A DNA stretch of 47,218 nt, taken from Chloroflexota bacterium. Lineage in GTDB: Bacteria > Chloroflexota > Anaerolineae > UBA4142. The stretch covers positions 1-47,218 of the forward strand of contig JAMCQI010000018.1 in the NCBI GenBank assembly GCA_023381515.1, written 5' to 3'. Position 1 is the first letter of the stretch. Each line of letters starts with the position of its first letter. Positions 32,933 through 42,900 of this stretch are shown in pieces. The notes beneath the pieces are model-generated. The model did not search any database. It saw only the letters and a list, made by a program, of their open reading frames with translations, and had not been told where the DNA came from. The translations under genes and the position numbers were made by a program.

Positions 32933-35900
32933 CTTCGACGCTCCGCAGGAACTCGGCGAGCCGAAGTTCCGTCTCTTGTTCATCGGCGAGCTGCAAGGCC
33001 ACCTGAACGGCCATGTCTGCCCTTCCGGCAAGCCATTCCTCGTCCGCGGGCGCAGGCGCTTTGGACGTCACCGACCACAGGCCCGAGGATTCCACCAGTG
33101 CTCCTATGGACTTGAGGTAGATAATCGCATCGCCCCAGAGTTGATCCGTAGCGCCTCGCCTGAACCGCGAGATATCAATGACGTTCTTCTGGATAGGCTG
33201 TGCTCCGGGGCCGATGACGCGAACCCAGTCCCTCAATCGGGCCTTATCGAGAAACGCCAATGCCATGGCCGGATTACGCATGAAGTGGACCGCCATCCAG
33301 ACGCGGTGGGGATCGATGGGTCCGCCGAAACGATGGAGAACTTCGGCTATAGCAAGCAGGACGAAGTTGCTGGGTTGAATTCCCGGCGGGGTGGCCCAGG
33401 CACCGCTCGCCACGAGATCCAAACTCGGCACCCCGATCGGTTCTGCGACAGGCGCGGGCACACCACTGGTTTTCACGGCTGCTCCAGTCGGCAGCAATGC
33501 AATCGGGTCGCGCGGCGGCAGAGAGCGCTCCAGAACGTCGACCTCTTCGGGCGTGAGATTGAACGCCTGCTGGACCAATGAATTTAGGCGTAACTCGATC
33601 TCGGATTCCTCGGCAACACTTGTCACCGAGGATTGCGACAGATCGAGCAAGCGCTTGGTGAGGGACTCAATCTCGGCGCGAAGTGACACCTTTGCGTCGG
33701 GTATCGGCAGCGCCAAGAGGAATTGGACATCGACGCTAACCCCATCGTCCTTCATGTGCTGGAAGGTCCGGTTGATGACCCACCAGGCCACTCGCGAGTT
33801 TAGAATCGCAAGCAAATACAAGTCTTCAGATGGGACGAACAGAACCTTGTTGTTTACGTAGTGGCCTTCCCTGTCGAGAGCGAACTGAGAAAAGTATGCG
33901 ATGCACTGAACAACGATCTTCGGACCGTCAAAGGCCTCGTAGTAATCACACTGCCGGAGCTCCCACCAGAACCTGCCTTTGTCGGCTCGCTTGCGAAGCG
34001 GTTCCTCAAAGGCTTTCAGATGCCGGTGGACCGACGGATAACACGTAGCAAACGTCTCCTCGCCTGCCGACTCATTCGCTGAATCTGACCAAGGCCAAAC
34101 ACGGTTCTGGCTGGATGGGATCACGATGTGCCACTGGTCACCCCATTCGCTGGTCCAGCGCTTGATATCCCGTCCCCGTAAGAACTTCTTCAGCAGAGGC
34201 GTGCAATTGGGATCTTCTTCAACCAACCGATCTCTGGCCGCAGTGTCAAGGTAGAACGCTGTATTCAGCCCGGTCAACAGCCCGCGGATCGGCCGGCGGC
34301 CTGCGTACTCGACAAGGGGCCGTCCGGTAGCCATCAACCGATCCAGCAGGCGGCTTATTGCCGTGCCTTCGAGTTGCCATCGGTCGCTTCGCAAATCCCT
34401 GTGGTAGACCAGGATGGATTTGGTCCGAATCAGTTCCGGCAAGCCAACTTTCTCACGCTCCGAATCATGAGCTTCAACGAAACTAAGAGTCGTGTCGTCG
34501 GGTACGCGCGTTGGCACAGGCTCAAACACAACTGCCGCTGGGAAAGTATCCGCGGCCGGGAACAAGTTTCTGGAGTGCCCAAAATCCACGAGCAGAAAAA
34601 GCCGAGAGCGGTCTCGAAGTAATTCCCGCAGCCCTTCAGCGTAGGTCGCGCGGAACCATTTATTCGGCGTCAGCATTCCCACCCGACCTCGTGCGGCTGC
34701 CACTGTCAATGAGCGCTCCAGGAATAGAACGGAGGAATCCGCGGTGCTCCGGAAAGACTCGAAGGTAGCAAAGAACTTCTTGTCGGCCTTGAGCGTCTCT
34801 TGCCGCACCCAAGGCGGGTTACCCAGGACTACGGTGAAACCGCCATTCCACCCAGTCGCGGTATTCAAAGCTGCTTCACCGGGCCGGGGCAACGAGAATA
34901 CGTCTGGAAACGCCAGATGCCAGTGGAAGAAGCGGTATGCGCTGGCCAGTCGCTCCACCTCCGTCTGCAGCCATGGATCGACTGCATGCGGGTTCCGCTC
35001 GATGCGGCGGAACACTTCTTCCGTGATGGCGTACGTAGTGTTGCCACTCTTCCGCCAGGCAAAGGCCGCGCACCAAGTATCAGCCCAGAATTTCCCGAAC
35101 AGATACCCGCTTGACCGGACTGCTTCCTCGTAAATCCTCTCCTTCTGGCGCACGCCTTCGATGGTGTCGTCAGACAGGTTGTCCAAACTGAGAAGGCCGG
35201 CTGCGAAGTTGCCCAACTGGTCCCACGGCTGAAGATTCTCGTCGAACAAACTCTGGCGCCCAAACCGCTCCTGTTGGTTGAGTTTCTTGTACCGCTGGCA
35301 GACCTTCTTGTCGTCGCCTTCAGCCGGGTCGAAAGCCTCGTCGGGGATACCAGCGCTCAGGAGTGCCGGCGTCGCGCCGATGAGGCTGTTGCCACATTGG
35401 ATTCGGTGATCCAGGAACGAAAGCGGCTTGCCGGGATCGAGAGCCTCCAGCCACAGATTGACCTTGCACAGTTCGACCGCCATCGGGTTCACATCAACCC
35501 CATAGATGCAGTGCCCGATCACGTCCCGGAGCGCCTTGCGTAACGCGTCCGGGGAGGGTTCCTCGTCACCGGTCCTGGCGGTGGCCAAACGTTTCGCAAT
35601 GCGATGAGCGGCGGCGATCAGGAAATGGCCGCTACCGCAGGCTGGGTCCACGACCTTCAGCTTCAAAATCGCGGCTTCGGAATCCGGTGCTTTCCACACT
35701 TCGTCAAGGATGGATTCCAGTGCGGCATCGAGCAAGCAATCGATCAGACTAGTGGGCGTGTAGTAGCTACCGGATGTCTTCCGCTCATGGCCGCTGGCAG
35801 TGGTCAGACGGAACAATGGCGCGTCCACGTTCAATTCGGGTCGCAGTTCCAATAGAGACTCGTAGACGCTCCCAAGTTCCTCGGCCCCCAAATTCTTGTA

Positions 35901-37139
35901 ATCAACGCTCCTCAGGGCGCCGTCGGCTACGGTTACAGCCAGGGCGCGTACGGCATCGAGCAGGTCGTGATTGGCAATATCGCAGCGCTCAATATCGGGC
36001 ATGGCCGTTGGCGAAAACAGGAAACTGCCGAGCGCGGGTAATGCCAAGCCCGGGCAGCCCGCGTCGGAACCCAACTTCTGCATCACGAGCCGCAGGGTGA
36101 CGTACAGATCTCCGTGCCGCGTTCCACTCCGGCGCTCAGCCAGACGTCGTAGCCTGGCGGTGGAATAGTGACGGAGATAGCGCAGACGCGCGGCTTCCCT
36201 TTCCTCTCCCGGAAGAAGCAGCAGGGCCCGTTCCTCGGCGACGAACAGGAACAGCAGGCGGTAGACCAGCCGGAGGACCTGCCGGTAATAATCCTGTGCG
36301 TCGAGATCACCTGAGCGTAGCCTCGCCCGAAGCGCACCATTTGCCGGATACGCCAGAAATCCCCGGCCAAGGCAGGTGATCGCCTCTTCGACGCCCGTTC
36401 GAAGTTGCTCGAGCGCCCGAACCCCTCGCTCACGGGAAGACTGCGACCATTTCTCCAACCAGCAATCGGAAGCTAATTCCGCCTCGACCCGCGACTGGTG
36501 ACACAACAACCATAGGAGGACGAAGTCGGAATAGCACTCACCTAGCATCATCGCTTCCAGGTCGAATTCAACGTAACTCTGACGCGTGAGGCTGACGTTA
36601 TCGCGAAGGATCCGGAGCTTCAGCCCGTTTGAGACGATGCCCCAAAGATGATCCTTCGATCGGTTCAGGAATTCCTGCAACAGGCTGTGCGGACTGCTGC
36701 GGGAGGCGCCGGCGACGCGTTGTGACGGTCTGTCGAGGTCAACCCGCAAGCCCAACAAGTGAATGGGAGTATGGTGCCAGCCGTGAGAGATGGCATAGGA
36801 TTTGCCGTCGATTTCGGCGGCCTTGACCGTGAGCAGCCGGCCATAACCCAACTCTTGGAAAACCGGCAACAGCCATTTCTCGCGCGTAAGCGTGGTGCCG
36901 GCGTCATTGGATGGCAGTCTCTCACTGGCAGTGCGAAAACCGGACCATGCTGCGAGTAGACGGTTCCATGCGCGGTTGGTGGTCTCGGTAATCTTCTCAC
37001 CGGCCGGCAAATGATATGCCTCCGGCGTAAGACCACCAAGATCCGGATCGCCAGCGGCGATTCGTTCCAGAAGGTCCGATGGCAGTATGGCGCCTTCCGT
37101 GCGAACGGTGAGGAAGAGGTCTCGCGAGCGGGTCTGCAT
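32904..37139 (-). CDS. Eco57I-type N6-adenine DNA methyltransferase (PglX/DrmMI-like)
   Basis: This 1411-residue protein carries an S-adenosylmethionine-dependent adenine methylase core: motif I VVDPACGSGHFLIAA (about 495-510), the DVNPMAVELCKVNLWLE segment, and motif IV GNPPW (about 770-775) followed by VRQETLKADKKFF. The N-terminal 450 residues and the C-terminal 400 residues, with KKFLRGRDIKRW in the recognition part, are the long flanks seen in PglX and DrmMI proteins of phage-defence systems. It probably marks host DNA at a specific sequence. ATG 37139 has AAGGAAG 8 bases upstream and lies 4 bases after the helicase stop. An in-frame start at 37283 would lie inside the helicase gene. No separate endonuclease domain was seen within it. 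Confidence 0.85.
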   Translation of the reverse strand: MQTRSRDLFLTVRTEGAILPSDLLERIAAGDPDLGGLTPEAYHLPAGEKITETTNRAWNRLLAAWSGFRTASERLPSNDAGTTLTREKWLLPVFQELGYGRLLTVKAAEIDGKSYAISHGWHHTPIHLLGLRVDLDRPSQRVAGASRSSPHSLLQEFLNRSKDHLWGIVSNGLKLRILRDNVSLTRQSYVEFDLEAMMLGECYSDFVLLWLLCHQSRVEAELASDCWLEKWSQSSRERGVRALEQLRTGVEEAITCLGRGFLAYPANGALRARLRSGDLDAQDYYRQVLRLVYRLLFLFVAEERALLLLPGEEREAARLRYLRHYSTARLRRLAERRSGTRHGDLYVTLRLVMQKLGSDAGCPGLALPALGSFLFSPTAMPDIERCDIANHDLLDAVRALAVTVADGALRSVDYKNLGAEELGSVYESLLELRPELNVDAPLFRLTTASGHERKTSGSYYTPTSLIDCLLDAALESILDEVWKAPDSEAAILKLKVVDPACGSGHFLIAAAHRIAKRLATARTGDEEPSPDALRKALRDVIGHCIYGVDVNPMAVELCKVNLWLEALDPGKPLSFLDHRIQCGNSLIGATPALLSAGIPDEAFDPAEGDDKKVCQRYKKLNQQERFGRQSLFDENLQPWDQLGNFAAGLLSLDNLSDDTIEGVRQKERIYEEAVRSSGYLFGKFWADTWCAAFAWRKSGNTTYAITEEVFRRIERNPHAVDPWLQTEVERLASAYRFFHWHLAFPDVFSLPRPGEAALNTATGWNGGFTVVLGNPPWVRQETLKADKKFFATFESFRSTADSSVLFLERSLTVAAARGRVGMLTPNKWFRATYAEGLRELLRDRSRLFLLVDFGHSRNLFPAADTFPAAVVFEPVPTRVPDDTTLSFVEAHDSEREKVGLPELIRTKSILVYHRDLRSDRWQLEGTAISRLLDRLMATGRPLVEYAGRRPIRGLLTGLNTAFYLDTAARDRLVEEDPNCTPLLKKFLRGRDIKRWTSEWGDQWHIVIPSSQNRVWPWSDSANESAGEETFATCYPSVHRHLKAFEEPLRKRADKGRFWWELRQCDYYEAFDGPKIVVQCIAYFSQFALDREGHYVNNKVLFVPSEDLYLLAILNSRVAWWVINRTFQHMKDDGVSVDVQFLLALPIPDAKVSLRAEIESLTKRLLDLSQSSVTSVAEESEIELRLNSLVQQAFNLTPEEVDVLERSLPPRDPIALLPTGAAVKTSGVPAPVAEPIGVPSLDLVASGAWATPPGIQPSNFVLLAIAEVLHRFGGPIDPHRVWMAVHFMRNPAMALAFLDKARLRDWVRVIGPGAQPIQKNVIDISRFRRGATDQLWGDAIIYLKSIGALVESSGLWSVTSKAPAPADEEWLAGRADMAVQVALQLADEQETELRLAEFLRSVEDGTARRAVS

Positions 37140-37143
37140 CGGA

Positions 37144-39996
37144 TCAGCTTCCTTGAACGGCGGGCAGGAAGACATAGACGCCGAGCACGTCCGGTGGAAG
37201 CTGCGGTTCCACCCGATACCGGACGCCCTGCAATCGCGCCGCGATTCGGACACGCGAATGTGCTGCCAGGAGTTCCTCGCCACGCTCGACGGCGAATCGG
37301 TTAAGATGAGGTTCGATGGCCGGGAAATCCTGAATTACCCTGGCAACGAAGGCCGCTGCCTGGTCCGGGTTGATGTTTGCTCCGGGCTCGGCAGTCATCA
37401 GGGAATCCGCCGAACTGCCTGGAAGCCACTCGGCATTGGCTGGCGATCCGGCAAACGCGACCAACTGGCTGTCCTCCGCCAGCATCGGGATCTCTTCGGC
37501 GCCCCTGCGGGTGATAATGTGATACCGCAACCGGAGCAGCAAGACCGTTGTGCGACGCGAGACCGCGCTGGTTCGAATGGCGCCGCAGCGCCGGGCGATA
37601 CCATCCAGCTTTGAATCGAGGGCGGTATCCATCAGGTACGCCGCGAGTCCTTCCACAATCGGATGCGTGCGGGTAAGGCAGATTTCTCCCGCCCGCACTG
37701 GCGGCGAGAAACGGACTGAAAACATGCCATGCTTGGCATCGCCGTTCCGCAAACGCAGCGCCTCACGCAACGCGCGTGGGCACTCGGCCACATCCAGCTT
37801 CACAACGCCGTTCTCACTGATCACCGCCCGGTGCGCAAGTAACGCGTCCTTCGTGAATCGGGCGACGTCCAACGCAGATCCTATGGCCGACCGCACCGCC
37901 GCGAGTTCCCGCTCAACTTCCTCCACATTGGCGCTTAGCGTTTCCTGGGCGAACATGGTACGCGAACGTTTTTCACGTTCGGCACTGGCCTCCCATTTCT
38001 CGAAGAGTGCCTCCTTTTGAGGCTGAAAGTACTCCTCGAAACCGAGCAACAACTGGTCCTGAATTCGCGGTTTTTGACGAAGCAGCAGTCCTTCGAAGAC
38101 GGCCTCGATGACCTGCTCGGTATCCACCGGCACGGGCACAGAGATGCCAAGCGAGCTGCGGATCTTCTTGTGCTTGCGAATAAGAACCTCGAGCACGATC
38201 CCGTCAATCTGGTTGTCGGTGCCATAGTAGGTCACCGCCCGTACCTTGGGGCTGGGCTGTCCGTAGCGGTCTACGCGTCCTTCTCTTTGCTCGTGTCGCG
38301 TTGGATTCCACGAGAGGTCGTAGTGGAGTACGGCGTCGAAGTCGCCTTGCAGGTTGATCCCTTCACTAAGGCAATCCGTGGCCACAAGGACGTGCTTCGA
38401 CGATTTTGCCAGAGCGGCGATCCGTAACTCGCGCTCGGCAGGAGCCACCTCCCCAGTCACCGAGGCGACGTCGACATCCTGCTTGAGTTTCGTCCGGAGG
38501 GCAGCGGCTACGTATTCCGCTGTGGCGATGAAGCGGCAGAACACGATTGGGCGAAAGCCATCGCGCAGCAGGAGTTCTACCATCCGAATGGCTTTCTGGA
38601 GTTTGGCGTCTTTGTCGCCCTGGAGGGCTTCGGCTTCACGGGCCATCTCCAGCAGGCGGCGACGGTTCCTGACGTCCTCACCTGCTTCAGAAACCGTATC
38701 GCTCCCCGGAACGACGTCCATCGCCTCAGCAGCGTTATCATCCAGCAGGTCAAGGACAGTGCGGCGGCCCAGTTCATCGGCCTCTTCGGCAGTTTCCGTA
38801 TCCAGCGTCGCCGCGCGAGTTCGTAACGTCGCTGCGGCCGCTACGGGGCTGGATGCCAACGCGCGTAGCATGGCAAGGACCGACCACCACTGGACCCGCT
38901 GGTGGTGTGTGGCGCCACCGGTGGCCGCCACGGTCTCGCGCGCATATTCCAGCACTTTGGCGAAGAGCCGCCGGTATTCGTCGGTCAGTTTGTAGGTTTC
39001 TTCCGTGTCTTCGCGCTCCGGAAAGGGAGTCTCGGATTTTAGGAAGTGGCGGATGTCTCCCCGCCGGCGCTGCACAAGGTGCGCGGCAAGGCGGCGGCGG
39101 TGTTGCTCATTCCCCTTGCCGGTGAGATCTTCCGGGAGGTTCGCGAAATCGGGATGCAGTAGTTTGAGCAACGACCGGAATGCCAGCTCGTTGCCGCTGT
39201 GAGGAGTCGCTGTGACCAGTATCAGGTGGCGTCCTTTTACGGGATCGGCCAGACCGGAGATGAGTTGGTGGCGCTGATGACGACCGCCCCGGCCTTCGCC
39301 GCCGTATGCACAGGTGTGGGCTTCGTCGACGATTACCAGTTCGGGACACGTGCGCAGAAACTCGTCGCGCCGCCGCTCGCTCTTGATGAAATCCAGCGAC
39401 ACGACTACGAAGTTGTGAATGTCGAAGAGGGACTCCCCTACCCGGCAATTACGTTCCAGGCGGCCCGCAGTGCCTGGGAGGACGAGTTCTGCCTGGATCT
39501 GGAATTTCTCACGGAGTTCGGCCTGCCACTGCTCGGCAAGTTGGGGCGGACAGAGAACCGCGAGGCGTTTGACTTCGCCGCGGTCGAGTAACTCACGGGC
39601 GATCAGGCAGGCTTCCACGGTCTTTCCGATGCCCACATCGTCGGCAATCAACAGGCGCACCGGATCGAGTTTGAGCGCCATCAGCAGAGGCACAAGCTGA
39701 TACGGCCGCGGGTCGATTCCAAGGCGTGCGAACGAGCGGAACGGGCCCGCGCTCGAGCGAAAGCCCAGGCGAACCGCGTCGCGCAACAGTCGGCATGATC
39801 GATGGTCGCCGACCTGCGACGGATCGGGGAGGTCGAATCGCGCGGGTTCGACTGCTTCGAGGGGAAGGTAGACGCCAGCGATCTCCTCGTCCGTGCCGCC
39901 CAAGGGCCGGAGGATAAGCATGTCTTCTGCGGATTCGGGGAGTACGACCCACTCCCGGCCCCTGGCCTTCACCAGCGATCCGACTGCAAAGCTCAC
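37144..39996 (-). CDS. SNF2-family helicase, DrmD-like
   Basis: This 950-residue superfamily 2 translocase has PYQLVPLLMAL (Q-like region, 98-108), ADDVGIGKT (Walker A, 118-126), VIVDEAHTCA (DEAH box, 222-231), LVTATPHSGNE (motif III), and the second lobe motifs ATDCLSEGINLQGDFDAVLHY and RHEQREGRVDRYGQ (about 535-580). A 100-residue N-terminal module precedes the first lobe. Length and order agree with DrmD of class 1 DISARM, which also sits beside an adenine methylase. The GTG start at 39996 overlaps the upstream stop by 4 bases and the gene ends 4 bases before the methylase ATG. It likely moves along DNA to find or block unmodified phage DNA. Assignment to DrmD rather than a general SNF2 helicase is moderately secure. 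Confidence 0.82.
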   Translation of the reverse strand: MSFAVGSLVKARGREWVVLPESAEDMLILRPLGGTDEEIAGVYLPLEAVEPARFDLPDPSQVGDHRSCRLLRDAVRLGFRSSAGPFRSFARLGIDPRPYQLVPLLMALKLDPVRLLIADDVGIGKTVEACLIARELLDRGEVKRLAVLCPPQLAEQWQAELREKFQIQAELVLPGTAGRLERNCRVGESLFDIHNFVVVSLDFIKSERRRDEFLRTCPELVIVDEAHTCAYGGEGRGGRHQRHQLISGLADPVKGRHLILVTATPHSGNELAFRSLLKLLHPDFANLPEDLTGKGNEQHRRRLAAHLVQRRRGDIRHFLKSETPFPEREDTEETYKLTDEYRRLFAKVLEYARETVAATGGATHHQRVQWWSVLAMLRALASSPVAAAATLRTRAATLDTETAEEADELGRRTVLDLLDDNAAEAMDVVPGSDTVSEAGEDVRNRRRLLEMAREAEALQGDKDAKLQKAIRMVELLLRDGFRPIVFCRFIATAEYVAAALRTKLKQDVDVASVTGEVAPAERELRIAALAKSSKHVLVATDCLSEGINLQGDFDAVLHYDLSWNPTRHEQREGRVDRYGQPSPKVRAVTYYGTDNQIDGIVLEVLIRKHKKIRSSLGISVPVPVDTEQVIEAVFEGLLLRQKPRIQDQLLLGFEEYFQPQKEALFEKWEASAEREKRSRTMFAQETLSANVEEVERELAAVRSAIGSALDVARFTKDALLAHRAVISENGVVKLDVAECPRALREALRLRNGDAKHGMFSVRFSPPVRAGEICLTRTHPIVEGLAAYLMDTALDSKLDGIARRCGAIRTSAVSRRTTVLLLRLRYHIITRRGAEEIPMLAEDSQLVAFAGSPANAEWLPGSSADSLMTAEPGANINPDQAAAFVARVIQDFPAIEPHLNRFAVERGEELLAAHSRVRIAARLQGVRYRVEPQLPPDVLGVYVFLPAVQGS

Positions 39997-42900
39997 GGGT
40001 GTCTCCCGAACACCTGAGGATAGAGTGCGACTCGCGCTTCCCAGTCTTCTTCATGACCGAAGCGAATGACAGTGTAGCCGAGATCCTCCATGGAGTCAGT
40101 CTGGGCGCGGTCGCGCGCTTGTCTTTCCGGAAAATCATGCGGAGGCCCATCGATGTAAATGGCCGCCAGGCAGTCTTCGTAGAGAAAATCGGGCCTGGCG
40201 TGGCATGCGTCGATGCGCGGCTGGGCTTTTGATGGCAACTTCAGACTTGCGGCTTCCAGGTAGTGCAACCAGCGTCGTTCGAGGCCGCTTTCGCAGAGAC
40301 GTTCCAGCCCCGCTAGATGCTCATGGAGTGGTTGGTGAACGGGAGACGCGATCACGCGAGCACCGGACATCTGAATGAGCAGTTCCAGAATCGCTTTGCG
40401 GTCCAGCAACTTGTGGTCGCGCTGATTGCCGTAGTTCATGAGGCAGTCGTAGCAGGCCGCCTCACAATCTTCCCGCGCTCTGGGTGCTCGCTTTCGGTCC
40501 TCAAACGTCACCGGGTCGAAATGGCAGATCTCCAGTGCCCTGCGCGCGACGTCCTGGAGTACCTCAGGGTCATCCAAGAGGGTGCGCAACACACCCGCTC
40601 CGCCCTCTGCTGCTTCGTAGAAAAGAATGAGTCGGCGTTCGTCCTCGTTCGGCAACGCTTCCACTGCCAATTCGCTGTCTTCGAGTTGGAATCGTACCTG
40701 CAAGGCAGCTTTCATCGCAGCGGCAAGAGACGCCATCATTGCCGGCGGGAGTTTCCCCGCGGGTTCCAGCAACAGGCAGTTTCGGCGATCTTCGACGTAC
40801 GGCACCACTCGCATGGTTCGCGCCGAAAGTGGATCGGGATCGTCATCATCCGAGGCAATCTCGTTCGTGGCCCAGTAGCCGCGTTCGGTATCGAGCAGAA
40901 ATCCGTGCTGCTCCTTGTTCTTTCGCCGACGCCAGCCGAGATTGATGCGCCAGATCGTGGCTGCCGAACCCAAATCCAACCGGGCCAGTATCGCGCCGTC
41001 CCGCTCAACCGTGGCAACCCGATGAGTGGGCCGCCCGGCGCTCTCCGTGAATCGAACGCCTGTCTTGAGTTCGAAGCCAAGCCGGAGCCGCTCTTCTTCG
41101 TCGGAATTGATGCGGTCGGTGCGTTTCGTGGTGACGTTCTGAAGACGGAACAGCGAATGGAGAGGCGTTCCAAGCGGACTCTTGCATCGTTCGCAAAGAT
41201 CAACTCCGTCGCCGGACGCGATGGGATGGAGATACCCGCAGGCCTCACATTGCTTGGCACGGCGCGTAGCGATCTCCTGATTCTCGCCGACGGGCAGGAT
41301 GACCCGATTGATGCGGTAGCGCGACCCCTCATGGTAGACGACTGCTCGCGGGCCGAACTCGGATATTGCCAGGAATCGAGGTCGCGAGAGATACTCCTCG
41401 CGATTTTTCGTCTGACGGCGGCCCGGAATGAACGCTGAGAGCGGGAGGCGAGGAAAGCTATAACCGGGCAGAAACCCTTCACTGGCAAAATAGCGATAAC
41501 TGTAGAAATCAGACTGAACGACATTTTCCGCTTCCGTGAGGAGACGGACTTGTTCTTCAGCCTCTCGCCGGAGCCGTTCCGCCTGTTTCTTTTCCTCCGG
41601 ACTGCGGGTTGCGTCCAAGATGATCTTGCCCTGGAGCCGGGCTTGGGCATGAGCAGCGCGATAGAGGTCGCGCCAGCGCTCGCAGGCCTGCTCAAAGTTC
41701 AGGCGAACCTGGGCAAGGATCTTGTCGAGCCATCGGCCCGGATCGCCGTCAGTGAACGGAAGCGCCTCGCCTATGCATGACAAGACCCGCTCGGATCGAG
41801 CCTTGGCTTTGGCCTTCGCGTGCGCCGAGTCCAAATCGTTTATTACTCCTGGGAGAAGCTCCAGAGTGGGCTCGTCTCCAGACAGGTCGAGAATGTCTTT
41901 GAGCGTTCGACCCAGACCGAGACCTGTTTCGGCAAGCCAGATCGAGTGGACATGAGCGCGCAGGAGATCCTCGTTCACCAGGTCGAGCCGAGGCGGCGTG
42001 ACGGCGCCCGCCACCATGGATTCAGGCCGCTTGAAGAAGTACTGATCGTGCGGGCTCCCAGTAGAGCAATACGAGAAGACCAACGCAGGTTGCCCGCTGC
42101 GGCCCGCACGCCCGCTTCGCTGCGCATAATTCGCCGGAGTCGGAGGGACGTTGCGCAGGTTAACTGCATTCAGTTCTCGGATATCGACGCCCAGTTCCAT
42201 CGTGGGAGAGCAGTACAGAACGGGAAGTTTCGCTTCAGCGAAACGCTGTTCCCGGTCAATCCGCAATTCGGCGGGAACCTGGGCGGTGTGCTCACGTGCC
42301 TCCAGACCCTGAGCCGTTTGTGCTACCCGCTTGTAGAAATCAACAAAGAACGGGTTCGTGCGACCGCCGGTCGCAGGAGCGTTTGGTACCCGGATGGGAT
42401 CGTGAAATGATCGTGTGCCATCGCCGGCCAACCACAACAATGACGAAGCCGCGAGTTGGTAGCCCGCCACATCGTCGGCGTTACGCGGTTCGACCACCTC
42501 CTTAACGATTCCGGCCAGGCGCAAGAGCCCCAGCAGTTGCCGGATAATCGGCTCAGTTTCATTCAGCGGGATTCGTTGGTGAAACTCCGGGAACGTTGAC
42601 GAACGGCGCAAGTACTGGCCGAATCCGCCGCGCGCTGATACATAAAGGTAGCCGCCGTAGTCGTCGTGCTCCAGGATCTGGCGTGGGAAGAGAATGGCCG
42701 CATGTTCAAGTTGCTCACTCTCGTCGATGGCCCATGGCTCGCGGAGATGTTGGCTGCTCTGCTGCCGGATTCGTTCCTGGTAGGCAGAATCAAGATAGTC
42801 GACCTGAATGGCGAGCTCGCGGCGCATGTAGTCGAGCAGGACCTTCGCCACTTTCAATCTTGTTGCGGGCACAGCACCGGCCAGCGCCGGATGGCAGGCG